In this document: positions 35,514 to 46,647 of the stretch, one piece after another
Numbering within the stretch: position 1 is the stretch's first letter
How the letters are laid out: the number at the start of each line of letters is the position of its first letter
Source: Welwitschia mirabilis
Taxonomy: Eukaryota; Gnetophyta; Gnetopsida; Welwitschiales
Direction: 5' to 3'
Assembly: GCA_051453625.1 (NCBI GenBank)
Contig: JBOZIK010000001.1
Location: forward strand, 232,172,151 to 232,236,150
DNA length: 64,000 bases
Made by a program: the position numbers and the translations under genes
The notes under the pieces: generated by a model
Told to the model about the DNA's origin: nothing
Seen by the model: the letters and a program-made list of their open reading frames with translations, nothing else
Databases searched by the model: none

Positions 35514-36353
35514 CTTTTACTTTACTTATTCACCTTAGTCTTTCTTAAGTATGTGATCCTGTGAAATTATCATTTTGTCAAAAAAAAAAAAAAAAGGGAA
35601 AGAAAGAAAGAAAAGTGAAAAACATGATGCCCTACTGTAAGTACACCGGGGTAGATACTTCCAAGAGGAGCCTTTAGCAATGTAATATGGTAGTTGTGGG
35701 AACTCCACTGGGATGTCAGTTGGCCATGCTTCATAGATCCTTACTCCTTTGATAGTGGTTGCACTTCCCTCATCATGGTAAAAGAAATACTAATTTTAGT
35801 ATTCCTACTTGATCATTTCACTTTTGGAGATTTCAGTGAGTTTGTAGGTAGAAATAATGAGTCCATTCCTAAGTACCTTTTGATTTGACCTTTATTGTTT
35901 TACACACTAGACACCTTGGATATTGCCATAACCACTGCTCCTTCGAATAAAATTTATCAAGTTAATACATTTTGTCATGCATCTTTAATTAGGTAATGTT
36001 ATAATCTTTTTCTTGGGATTTTGCTACATTAGTACTTAGAATAGGTAACCACTCTTCTTCTTGTTCCTTGTGTCTATTTCTCCTCTGCTTTTTTTTTTTT
36101 TGATGTCTACTATTTTATAGTTATTTTCACATTAGGACTTTATTAGTTTAGTAGTTTTCCTTCCAGTTATTTTTACATTTTTCATTTTTGTTAGTTTAGA
36201 CAATTCGGAATGCATTACATATTTTAAGTGGAGGGCAGGATACACATATAATTTCAGTATTGCATATTCAGTATTGCATATTTCTGATATAATTTTTTTG
36301 ATTATGAATACATGATTGCATATTTCTAAAATGGAATTTTTCGATTTATGATA
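35514..36353 (+). other. 3' untranslated region of the Athila-like element
   Basis: Non-coding, with a poly-A/poly-purine stretch near 35579-35614 and, near its right end, the same gttagttta.acaattcgg...aagtgg.gggcagga block as at 30721-30771. Long 3' UTRs of this kind are usual in Athila-like elements. The short frame at 35694-35888 has no recognisable domain. Confidence 0.65.
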
Positions 36354-36453
36354 NNNNNNNNNNNNNNNNNNNNNNNNNNNNNNNNNNNNNNNNNNNNNNN
36401 NNNNNNNNNNNNNNNNNNNNNNNNNNNNNNNNNNNNNNNNNNNNNNNNNNNNN
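36354..36453. other. 100-N assembly gap at an inverted junction
   Basis: The left flank ends tttatgata and the right flank begins tttatgata, a 9-base overlap. The gap also separates a plus-strand element from a minus-strand one, so the join may be a scaffolding artefact. Confidence 0.95.
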
Positions 36454-37960
36454 TTTATGATAGGCTTATATTCTAAAGTTTAAGGGAAGTTATGTATTTC
36501 TGAAATTTTCACATCATCATCTTCTTCATCTTTTACATCATTCTTAGAATATAAAGCCTTATGAGTAGGTGGTGTTGTATTTATGCCACTTATAGTCACT
36601 ACCTTGAAATCCTTCTTAACTTTATTTGGATTTGGTAAAGGTTGAGATTTAAGAGACCTTTGTGGTCATTGTTTGATAAACATTGTTTGTTGAAGTAAAC
36701 TAACTAAATTATCAACGTACTTACCTTAGCTTTCAATGGTTATGTTGGTTCTTTCTTGCATTCTCTTTAATTTCTCTAGTAAGTCTCTAAGTAAATCAGT
36801 TTGACTTTGTTAAAAATTTAAGGTACTTTTCAATTCTTAAATCTATTCTTAAAAAGTTAAAAATTTCATTACACACTCATTCTTTAATATTGTGATTGCT
36901 TTCTAAAGTTAGAAGTTCTTTGGTTAAATTCACATGATTTTTCAAATATCCTCTCTTTACATGTTAGTAAAAAGGGACATTATTTTATTGAATGATAGTT
37001 ATTTTTATATAAATCACATGTTGAAATTAAATTCCTTTCATTTGCTATTTTAGCATCAACTATTATTTTAGTATGCCTCTCCAAGGTAGTAGTAAAATCC
37101 TTAATTAAATTAGTTGAATCATGTTTCTCTTTCTCCTTGTTATGTCTTACTTCATTTAGATCTCTTATTATTTTTCCTATGGTCTAATTCTCCTTAGAAT
37201 TCGTTTTTAGCTAAGTTTGACTTATCTGTTCTAGTTCTTTCAACAACTTTCATGCTTCATCTAGAGTTATGTTTGTCATGTTTCCACCACAAGTGAAGCC
37301 TACAAGTTGTTTTATACCACTATTCAATTCATTTTAAAAATAATATATCAACTCTTCTTCAGGAAATTCATTAACAAGTTAGAATAAGTAGCTATAATAA
37401 ATTACTCATATGTTATGGCATAATATTCATGGGGTTGCTGTTGAAAGTTAGTAAATTCCTTTCTTCTTTTTCTCATGGTACTTTCACTTATAAATCTCTT
37501 AATGAAAACTTTCTATACTTGATTCTAGAACCTAAGACTTTGTATGAAATGGTTATAAGCCAAAGTTTAGCTTTTTTTAAGCATGATAGGAAAAATGATC
37601 ATGTAAGTTCTATTACTAATTCAATTTTTTCTGTTCCCTGAGGTAAGCACAAGTTATTCTATGTCAGCTAGGTATTAAAATGCATCCTCATTAGGCTCTC
37701 TCGAAAATACTGGATATGCACTTAAGTTTATAAGTTCTACATCCTCACCAAAATATAAGTTAAAATGGTTTTGGATGTTTAATTTTATATTAGCTAGTAA
37801 ATATCTAAGCATAATATTTGTATTTGAATTAGATTCTCTTGCCATGATTGGTATAATAGGTGAAACTACTTGTTTAAACTTTTGCATTGACTTAAACATA
37901 GATGAAGAAGAAATGAAATGATTTACTTCTATTCTATTATTTTCACAATCTTTTTTGGAA
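36454..37960 (-). pseudogene. Athila-like gag, minus strand, broken
   Basis: At 37675-37899 the minus strand reads VELINLSAYPVFSREPNEDA, matching LKNLNAYPTFRGDPNEDP of the neighbouring element. At the other end (36480-36800) IEKL-type sequence, then QQTMFIKQ, NPNKVKKDFKVVT and KDEEDDDVKISEIHNFP, matches the C-terminal gag at 34110-34380 block by block. Numerous stops and frameshifts lie between. The capsid core around 37000-37600 is only faintly readable. Confidence 0.82.
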
Positions 37961-38591
37961 AAATTTCTTTTTAAAATAACAAAGTAGTAAATTACTATTC
38001 TTCAATTCTTGGAATTCTTTGATCTTTTTATGTACTTGGAATATGAATACCTACATTTTCATTATAGTCAAATAAGCCTTCTTTAATGTTCTCCTCAATC
38101 AAGCTCCACTGGTATTGATATTTCATCTTCTTATTAAAATTCGTTATCTCCCTACATATTTAGAAAATGCATAATGATCATCATTTTGATTGCCATCTAG
38201 ATTACAAACCAAATGACTAGAGATAAATTATAGAAATAGAAAAAAATGAACTAAAAAAAAATTACAAATAGAAATAAATAACAGTTTTTTACTTTATTAT
38301 CTAAACAATAGAGGAGATAACATAAAATTTATGTTTCTACTAAAAACTACTAAAAATAATAAATATAATTATAGAAAGAAACTAAAAACTTAGTTATAGT
38401 CTTTTGTTTGCTTGCATCATCTGAATGACAAAGTAGATGATAGGATTATTTAACACTATGGAAATTAAAATTATAGAAATAAACCTACAGAATCTAAAAT
38501 AAGAATAGAGTGCTAATTTAAATAAATAACCTGAATCAAAATCCAAGGTACTTATAGATTATAGTAATAATGCTCTAGCTCCTTGTGGCCT
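37961..38591 (-). other. Leader of the minus-strand Athila-like element
   Basis: Non-coding stretch between PBS and gag. It is comparable in position to 32433-32880 of the plus-strand element. Confidence 0.5.
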
Positions 38592-38612
38592 TTCCTAGCA
38601 ACAACGCTAAAA
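38592..38612 (-). other. Primer-binding site, Athila type, decayed
   Basis: The minus strand reads ttttagcgttgttgctagga right after the LTR end ...CATAACA. Compared with TTTGGCGCCGTTGCCGGGGA, most of the differences are C-to-T or G-to-A. Confidence 0.8.
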
Positions 38613-39743
38613 TGTTATGATGTAAAATTGTGTGATCCTTAAATCTTTAAGCAAATACCTATCATTCACAAATAATTGCACTAAAAACATGCTAGTATAG
38701 TTAGGATTTAACCCAAATATCCCAATTTATTAAAGAAACTAGACTAGAAGTCAGACATTTGATTTGGTAAAGTATTTTTAGTCCATTTTTGTTTAAGTTA
38801 ATAAAATAAGATCAATGCAAAAATATAATTCAAGATAAATGCTAATGTAATGCTAATGAATCATACATAAATGAAATAACTCTAGGTAATATATCTATTT
38901 AACTATGAGCATGTTGTTATCAAGATCAGCCCTTATAATCGAGATCAATTAGGAAATACTATTACTTAACTGTAACTAACATAAGCTATAATGCACATCA
39001 AGTAGAATATAATGGAATGCAATTACTATAGTTATGAAAATGCAAATATGAAACAAAATGCACATACTAAACTAATTATATTAACCTATCATAAGTTGCC
39101 CTTATGACCTATATTAACTATAAAGCTATCATGGAATTATAATCAATTAAACCATAAGAGAGATGCACATAATAGAAATACAACAACATTTTATTAATCA
39201 TGAATAAGCATCCACTTATAAAGTAGTAGTACATTAATGTAGGATAGACATCCAAAGACTAATGAAGACTTCTCTTTGTAGCTAGGATGGACCTCTTGAC
39301 CTCCAATCTTCCATAACAAGAATTTATGTACAATAAATGATAAAATAAGATTGAGGACAAGAGGTTATTTATAGCTTTATGTGGAAGATTTTAAAAATGA
39401 AATTTTAGAAGTTGGAAATTAAACACTAGTAGCTAAAATTGGGTACATGACCTTATTTTGAAAATAATAGCATATATTTATTTATTTACATAAAAAAATG
39501 TCATCCTGACTGCTATCGGGATAACTATGGGAATGACACCATATTACAAAGGAAGACATAATCTTAATCCATGTAAACATCCTTGTTAGCTCTAAATGCA
39601 TTATTGTGTGGTGAGTGTCATCCAAATGATCATGAGGATGATACCCTTCTAAGCTCTTCAATTAAGAAAAATCAATCCCCTTAATTATTGGACTTCTCCT
39701 CAAAATGCTAAAATATGCTAAGAATTACTTGTTTTCATGATCA
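38613..39743 (-). repeat. 5' LTR of the minus-strand Athila-like element
   Basis: On the minus strand it runs from TGATCATGAAAAC to CATCATAACA, about 1131 bp, with TG...CA ends and a TATA-like ctataaataacc at about 39366-39378. It carries GGATGAC/GTCATCC words like the other Athila-like LTR family. The outer end is set by the neighbouring solo LTR and is less certain. Confidence 0.75.
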
Positions 39744-39744
39744 T

Positions 39745-40948
39745 TGTTGCAACACCAACTTAGATGTATTTGATAGGCTATTTTGAGTTATTTTGCAGAT
39801 AAACTAATAGATAAATACCTAGTTCCTATGACAATCGAGAATCTAAGAGCACAAGATGAAAACATGCAGTTTATCAGATAATTCACAAGCATTTCATGTA
39901 GATATGGATAAATTATATTTTTAAATAATTATTCCTGCAAACAGCAAGATATCAGACTGATAAAAGATCAAGAAAAGACTATCATCCCCTCCATCGTCTA
40001 CACGACAGGCAGGACGACAAACCCAATTGAACATATGATAGAGTCCTTTCAAAATAACTTGTAGTTAAACTGAAGATCTTCTTATCAAACATTGTCATCA
40101 CCTAATCATCCAGATGATACTAGTGGATGACATCTCCAGAAATAATCGACGATAGTTTGCATGCAAATCATAAGTAGTAAACTAGAAGCTAAGCAGATAA
40201 CTCATTGTCAATCCTCATCGTCTTCTCCATCGTCCGGATGATAAGAAGGATGATACTATTCTCTCATACTTTTATAGAATGTTTTCCCGAGTTATCGTCT
40301 ATTTATTATGACTTTCTTATGCATGTTAGCTAGAGTTTCTAATTTACCTTTTTATCAATTCCCTTTTCCTTTTTGTCTATAAATAAAGGTCTTCTCCTTG
40401 ATCCCTAATCATCTTCAATAGTACCTGACATTCTCATGAAAAGAGATCTTAGGACTGAAGAATCATCTTGTAATCTGAGAGATGTTACCTTGGTGTTGGA
40501 TGGCGTATCCTCCATTGAGAAATGACTACTTTGTAATACAAATGTTATTTATGCTTTTAATATGAATTATCATTTTTATCAATAATTATAGGAACTTATC
40601 CCCTATAGTTTATTTTGCTAAGATTTGTGATAGGTTTCTTTAATTATATAGATTATGAGAGCAGCCTTTGTTAAGGTTGAGCTGGATTAGATTAGGTGCA
40701 TCACTATTTCTTTCCATAGATTAGTTTTGCATAGCTATTCCATTTCATGCATTGTAGTTTAATTCAATAGATTAAGTGACATATTTCTTCATGAAATCAA
40801 CTCTTTATTATCCATACCATTGGCCTTCGATGGAATTACGACATTCAGATCACTCCATCTATACTAGCATGCTATATTTGTACATCTTATTTGTAATTAA
40901 CAGGATTTAAATCAAGGTGTAAACATTGCATAAATTTACACCACAACA
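39745..40948 (+). repeat. Solo Athila-like LTR with probable 5 bp target duplication
   Basis: It starts TGTTGCAACACC and ends ACCACAACA, 1204 bp, co-linear throughout with the LTR at 31205-32411. No PPT lies before it and no PBS after it. The flanks atcat (39740-39744) and ttcat (40949-40953) differ at one base, as expected of an aged 5 bp target duplication. Solo LTRs form when the two LTRs of an element recombine and delete the interior. A TATA-like ctataaataaagg lies at about 40377-40389. Confidence 0.88.
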
Positions 40949-41479
40949 TTCATCAATATGAATTTTAGTTTAAGATATCTTAAATTTTGTGGATATCTTC
41001 ACTCTAGACATCTTTACATTTTTAGACTTCTTTAGTCAACTTGTCCAAGTTTTAATGAATTTTTCACTATAGTATTCTTGGACCTTTGTGATTATGACCT
41101 AAAACATAAGATATTAGTCAAAAATTAAATTGACTCTATTACTTCTTTCAACTCAATATAGATGTCTTTAAGTATGTAGATGTCTTCATTTGTGTTAGGT
41201 TCAATATGGTAGTTGTCTTTTGACCTATCACTTATTTTTTTGTACATGCAAGATGTCTTTAGATTTTTAGACATCTTAACTTAAGATGTCTTTAATTTTT
41301 CAGATGTCTTTAAATAATTTATTTTGTTATTTAGCATATGATCCTTTTGATGAGATGTTATCTCTAAAGATCCATCATGATTTAATGATTAGCAAGGTTT
41401 GATTTCCCTATAACAACCTATCTACACAATTACACAAAATGTTTGACAAGTGAAATCATCAAAACTAGATTTTCCAACA
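40949..41479 (-). repeat. 3' LTR of the non-autonomous copia element, truncated
   Basis: From TGTTGGAAAATC at 41479 (minus strand) it aligns with 48079-47510 of the 5' LTR. After about 530 bp it is cut where the solo Athila-like LTR begins. The remaining ~900 bp expected from the 5' LTR were not found left of the solo LTR. Confidence 0.85.
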
Positions 41480-41497
41480 ATTTCACCCTTTTTAATG
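41480..41497 (-). other. Polypurine tract of the non-autonomous element
   Basis: The minus strand reads aaaaagggtgaaa directly before the LTR start TGTTGG. This is the required site of plus-strand priming and shows that the left LTR is the 3' one. Confidence 0.85.
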
Positions 41498-42129
41498 ATG
41501 TCCAGATCTTAGCAAATCTCATTAGTGTAATTTCAACTAATCAATTAAAATCATACATTTTATTATAGAGAAATTCACATAATTAATAGCTATAATAATC
41601 ATGATATGTATCACTTAAAATTAGAAAAATCACATAGATATATATACCCCTTGAAGAATCAAAATAAGACATATTAAGAATCACTTAAGAAAATTTGCAT
41701 AATACACAAAAATAAATGATAAATCATTTTATTCTTCATTCACATATGTATGTAAAAAGTAAAGAACATAAACATTTGATAATCTCTTAATTGTAATATG
41801 CTAATGGAAATGTGCCATTTGTAGAGTATGAAATTCAATTATGTGCCAACACTATATCATAAAGAATGTGCTCATAGAAATTATAGTCAATAAACATCAA
41901 AGCAATTAAAAAAAGATGCTATCATCATATGAAGGAATTTTAATTACCAAATAATCAGAGTATTTCATATTCTTAAGTGTGCCAACAAAAGCATATAAAA
42001 TCATGATATTTAAGAATGAGAAAAGTGCCAAACATGAGACATGTATTAATAAGCATACTATTAAGAAAGTGTCAAATAATATGAATGTATGCCAAAACAT
42101 CAAGGATCGATCATCAATATAAATGATGA
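41498..42129 (-). other. 3' untranslated stretch of the non-autonomous element
   Basis: AT-rich, with no coding motif. It contains loosely repeated 'tgccaa..a..at' words (41880-42110) but no clear period. Confidence 0.4.
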
Positions 42130-43900
42130 CACTCATGGACCCAATCTAAGATTTCATAATTAAGAATTCCTATCCCAATAGAGTGTCCTCAACCTGGAAG
42201 CTATAGTGTCCAACTGATCTACTAATGATTCACCACATACTTCTTCCCCTTTTTGGACATCAAAAAAGGCTCTAATTATTGATATCTAAATCACTCATGT
42301 ACTGCTTATCTTGGCCTTCTTTTTCACTATTATCACTATCATAAGTGGTGGATATTTGTTGGGTGTATGATGATGAGGAAGTAGAAGGTGGAGTAAGCCT
42401 CTTCCTAGAGGGATACTGTGATGTCTTATCAAGGCCCTCAAAGACTCATATCCTTATACATTGATATATTTAAGGAGTGATAGAAGTCCCAATAGAAACT
42501 AGCAGTGGTAGTCTTTGTGAAGAAGAGTGATAGCTAAACAAATAAAAGTGGTTGTACTTGAATGTGCTCTAAGTGTGAAGGAGGTGGTAATGGTAGATGA
42601 ACTAGAGGTGGAGAAGGTTCACGTGATGGTGAAGAGGGTCTTTGTAGTGATGGTGGCTATGTAGGATGAAAAAATGAAATCTTACAATAAAAATGATAAA
42701 AGATAAGAGCTAGAGCATCTGATCTCTCAGATTCTATCTCCTACAATGTTCACCTCTATTATGAAGTACCTATAGCTTGTGGCTCCACATATACATGTAC
42801 CTTTATAGTAGTCTAATAATCCTCCTAAGTATATGCCTCATCTCTAAAAGATTCTTCTAAAGATTCATTACCTACTGCCTTACTTGAATCATATCCTATG
42901 CCAAAAGGAGCTAACAGTCCTACTTCTTCATCTACATCTAACTTCTCCTTGGATTTTATCCATGTGTGAATTCTCATAGATTCCCAACTCTCTATTAGTG
43001 CCTCACCTTCACATGTGGTGGATTTGTGTTTCCTTAGTCTCAAAATATTTCTTTTAATTTTAATAACCATTTCTGCAATGGCCTTTAATTTCTTGTTTAT
43101 GAATGAGGAGTTGTTAGTAGTTATAGACTATGATTGATGAAATTGTAGAGTTCTTCTACTTATGTCTTCACCTGGTGTCATTGGTGCTCTTTTTTTTCAC
43201 TAAATTCTACTAATAATTTCTTTTAATGGATGAAGTTAACTTGTGATACTGAAATATCTACACTGCTAATGATCAAGCTAGATAAACATGGATGGTCCAT
43301 AATTTATCCCTTGTAAAATAATGAGATGATATTCATACATAAAATAAAACCCAAATCTACCTGAAAACTTATGAGTAAATAGTATGCAATGAATATTGGC
43401 ATGGATTTGTAATATCTCTAGCTACCTCCTCTAATTAAAATGTTATAAAATATTACCAAATCAAGAATTAAGGAATTTAGCATTATGTTATTTCTCTTAA
43501 TATCTTTAATAAAGTTCATTCCACTATGCCCAAATAAAACATTACTCATTTGACACCAAGGTACATTACCAATTCTAAAACTAAATATTTCATTAAATGA
43601 ATTACTTAAAAACTATAAAACATTCATATCATCTATGCCACATAATGAATTGATAAAACTTGAAATAATGTGCAAATTTCTACCTCTAACATAATTTTAA
43701 AATGAACCAATGTTGTCATCAAATTCATGTATGTTTGCATAAAATTATCTTACCACTGGAGTAGGAATAGGCTGAATAAGCTAAACTATCATTTCTCAAT
43801 CAAGCTGAATAAAATAACTCATAAGATATTATCTATGCCTCTTTTAAAAAATAAGGGTTCTCTCTGTAATGATTAAGTTTCTTAACCAAGCTCTGAATCT
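42130..43900 (-). pseudogene. Transposase_32-like (putative plant transposon protein) region, broken
   Basis: On the minus strand a segment near 43690-43735 reads FYANIHEFDD, then YVRGRNLHIISSFINSL. Further on (43225-43470) come LNSLILDLVIFYNILIRGGS, YKSMPIFIAYYLLIS, VDLGFILCMNIISLFYKG and SLSSLIISSVDISVSQVN. This order fits the domain annotated in plants as 'putative plant transposon protein' (FYA.L....D....YVRG..I; ...LL...I.PR.GH...V....L...YCL......NL...I..HM; SLPYG.LLT.IF..F.V). An open run (42825-43070) and a Ser/Pro-rich tail (42270-42700) follow. The function of this domain is unknown to me beyond its association with plant transposons. Recognition is from memory of the motif order and needs a profile search. 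Confidence 0.6.
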
Positions 43901-44284
43901 TCTCTCTACTACCTCATGATAGAACTGAGGTTTATATTATGATCTCGTTTGTTGTAATGCTTGTTCTTTATCCTTAGAGGTTCTTGTTACCTTTCTTCTT
44001 ATAATTTTCATAGAATATAACTATAACTAATAAATAATCAACTAAAATACAAGAAGCTGTGCAAAAATATGCAAGTATTCATAAGAAAACATTGTTCTTT
44101 CTTGCTATTGAAATGTCTTAAGAATCCAAGATTTCTAGCTATAGGAATCTATGAAATTGTAGTCTAAAAATTTAGTTTGAAGAGACAGTGTTAATTAGAA
44201 ACTTGAAAATGAGATTTGGTGGTCCCTTTTACTATTAAAAATGGTAAAAACCCTATCTTTTATTGCATTTTATTTCTACAATAG

Positions 44285-44560
44285 TACAATTAAGACATCT
44301 ACAAACTTTCAAGATGTTTAAAATGCAAAAATAAGATTCTAAAATAAAGAACATCTACTATCAAAAATTTTTTAATACATGTTCCTGCTACTGAGACATC
44401 TATAAAAATTAAGATGTCTAATTCAAAAATTTAAAATGATATAACTACCTTTTCAAGACATCTACAAGAGTCAAGACATTTGATTCTAAGACGTCTACAG
44501 ATTTTAAGATGTCTTCATCAAAGACATTTATAAAACTAAAGACGTCTGCAATAAAATTTT
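44285..44560. repeat. Cluster of AGACATCT / AGATGTCT words
   Basis: Six or more near-copies of agacatct or its reverse complement agatgtct occur within 280 bases, alternating in orientation. The same words are frequent in both LTRs of this element (41000-41330, 47550-47910). Confidence 0.7.
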
Positions 44561-44841
44561 CAAATTTTTTAAAAAGAATTTACAATTATTATAACAATAA
44601 CAATAATACTTCAAACAGATAAATATTGTACATATAATTTAAATTTAGTTACATAACTTTACCTAATTATAATCTTAACTCATAAGATAAATCCAATGAA
44701 GTTGAGATGTTAAGGATGTTATCTACTTTACTTACTTGATTGGGTAAGGTTCAATTTCCAAGTTTCTATACAAATTAGTGTATCTTTTAGTGCCTTGTGG
44801 TTTTGAAGTCTTCTTGATAAATAAATCATTTTTGCATTGGA

Positions 44842-46600
44842 TTATTTCTTCTCAGTTTTAAGATCTAATTTAGCTTTAGGTACCCAAACATTTCTTGGTC
44901 TATTCTGAACAAAATGATATACCAATCTATCATGTCTCTTGGTATTATTAGTATGGAACTTATTTTTAAATTTTATTGGACATCTATATTGATAATGACC
45001 TCTATAATGATAATAATAGCAAATGATGTTATTTTTATATGTCAAATGCTCATACCTTAGCTTATAATTCCATTTTTTAATAGAGAAGCTAAAGTGCTAG
45101 TTGTAGCTTCATTGTGTTCTAATCCACTCTTATCATTTGGATTTTTACTTTGGCCAAGCATGATATTCAAGGTTTCTTAGCATTGTGTGAATTTTTTAAT
45201 GATTTTCTTTGAATTTAAAATCTTGTATCTTACATCCTCCAATACACACATTAGTTTACCAATCTCAGCTTTAAGAGTTGAGTTTTTAGTGGATAATTTA
45301 CTGTGAGTATTCTTTTCTTATTCATATGCCTTTTTGCAAATATTAACTTTTTCATCTTTGTACATAATTTTTGCAAATTAATAAACTGTTTAGAAATTAA
45401 ATCATGTTTTTCTTGAATACTTTGTGTCATCCTTAGTATCTAAATCATTTTCCTCTTCAAAATCATTACATTCATTTTAAGTGTGTGCTATAGCCATGTA
45501 GGAAGGATTTGCTTTCTTATTATTTAATGCTTTATCTTTTGTAGTTACATCATCTTAATCCCATCCAATAAAGAATAATTTCTTCCTTTTGAGCTTCTTC
45601 TTTTATTAATCTTCCTATAATCTATTAATATTAGGACATTTCGAGGTAATATGTTCTCTTCTTCCACATACCCAACATTCTATTTTTAAAATACTTGAAA
45701 AAGAAGTATTATTAGAAGACTTACCTTTAGCCTTAACTTTTTCTTCAAATTTGAATGACCTTTTGAGCTCATCTCTTTTGTTATACTAGCTTGAAAATAG
45801 TCTTTTTTACTTTTTTTATAATAAATGCTAGTTTCTGATCTTCATCATTAGATTTATATTCTTCTTGTTCTTCTTTTACCTTTTCTTTTAATCTTTGATT
45901 TATGCTTTGGCTTGCCTTAAGTGTAAGAAATTTTTCTTTTAAAGCTTCATCTTGAATGAGATTCATTTCATATGCTATAAGAGCACTCTATAGCTCTTTA
46001 ATCTTCATTGTGTTAAAATTTGTAGATTCTTTTATATCTATGGTCTTTGGCCTGTAATCAGGGTTAAGTGATCTAACAACCTTATGATTACCATTTCTTT
46101 AGGAATATCTTCTCCAATGCCACATATTACATTCATAATGTTTAAAACTCTAGTAAAGTACTTATGAACTCTTTCTTCTTGTTTCATCTTGATAATCTCA
46201 AATTAATTTATCTAAACTAGAAGCTTAGATTATTTCACAACAAACATGCCTTCATGTGTTTCAACAAGTGAATTCTAAATTTCTTGTGCCATATTGCAAC
46301 CTGCTATTCTATTAAACTGTTCTATAGATAAAGTGAAATAAATTACGTTCTTAGCTTTAGAGTCATACATGAAAGAAACTTTTTCTTTCTCTGTCTAGTC
46401 TTTCCTTTTCTTGATTTGAGTAGTGGTATTTTCTGTAGTGTTTGTAATGATTTCCATAGGATCTATGTATTCTTATTCTATGCTCTAGCATACCTAAAAC
46501 TTAAAATACTATAAGTAAGTTCACATCCTCACCTTCCAACAGGCATAGTTTATCCCATCGAAGAGTAGAGGTCTAACAGATCACACCCCTTCCATTGCTT
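44842..46600 (-). pseudogene. Gag of the non-autonomous copia element, two zinc knuckles
   Basis: The minus strand near 46560 reads RPLLFDGINYACWKVRM (family RPP.FDG.NYA.WK.RM). AKNVIYFTLSIEQFNRI then MAQEI*NSLVETHEGMF follow, and EERVHKYFTRVLNIMNVI, the full UBN2 order. At 45781-45966 comes a Lys/Glu-rich segment (AYEMNLIQDEALKEKF...). The first zinc knuckle at 45636-45677 reads CWVCGRREHITSKC, intact CX2CX4HX4C. A long Lys/Asn coiled-coil-like stretch ends with KFTQC, then LNIMLGQSKNPNDKSGLEHN. A second knuckle at about 44990-45035 reads CYYYHYRGHYQYRC, with the second Cys lost. A few frameshifts and stops interrupt it. Confidence 0.88.
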
Positions 46601-46633
46601 ACTTAAGGAGGTTACTTCTTTTCATAAGTACTA

Positions 46634-46645
46634 GCTCTAATGCCA
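46634..46645 (-). other. Primer-binding site of the non-autonomous element
   Basis: The minus strand reads tggcattagagc, a transition-decayed TGGTATCAGAGC, two bases after the LTR end. It matches the initiator-Met tRNA type and fixes the 5' LTR boundary. Confidence 0.82.
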
Positions 46646-46647
46646 CT

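Larger units (their letters stand above)
32412..36353 (+). mobile_element. Athila-like Ty3/gypsy element, internal region, pol mostly in a gap
   Basis: Gag and protease are readable, then a 694-N gap replaces RT, RNase H and integrase. A typical 3' UTR follows (35514-36353). A full pol would need far more than 694 bases, so either the gap size is nominal or pol is deleted. The element's own 3' LTR is not present to the right. At 36454 a related element in the opposite orientation begins after a 100-N gap. Confidence 0.8.
36454..39743 (-). mobile_element. Second Athila-like element, minus strand, gag and 5' LTR only
   Basis: On the minus strand the order is 5' LTR (38613-39743), PBS (38592-38612), leader and gag down to the gap at 36453. 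Protease and pol are absent. It is related to, but not the same family as, the plus-strand element: gag is clearly homologous, while the LTR sequences differ apart from the termini. Confidence 0.82.

Noticed and set aside
34711-35538. Single 275-codon frame across the Athila pol gap
   Set aside because: Only the first ~36 codons are real (protease); the rest is N.
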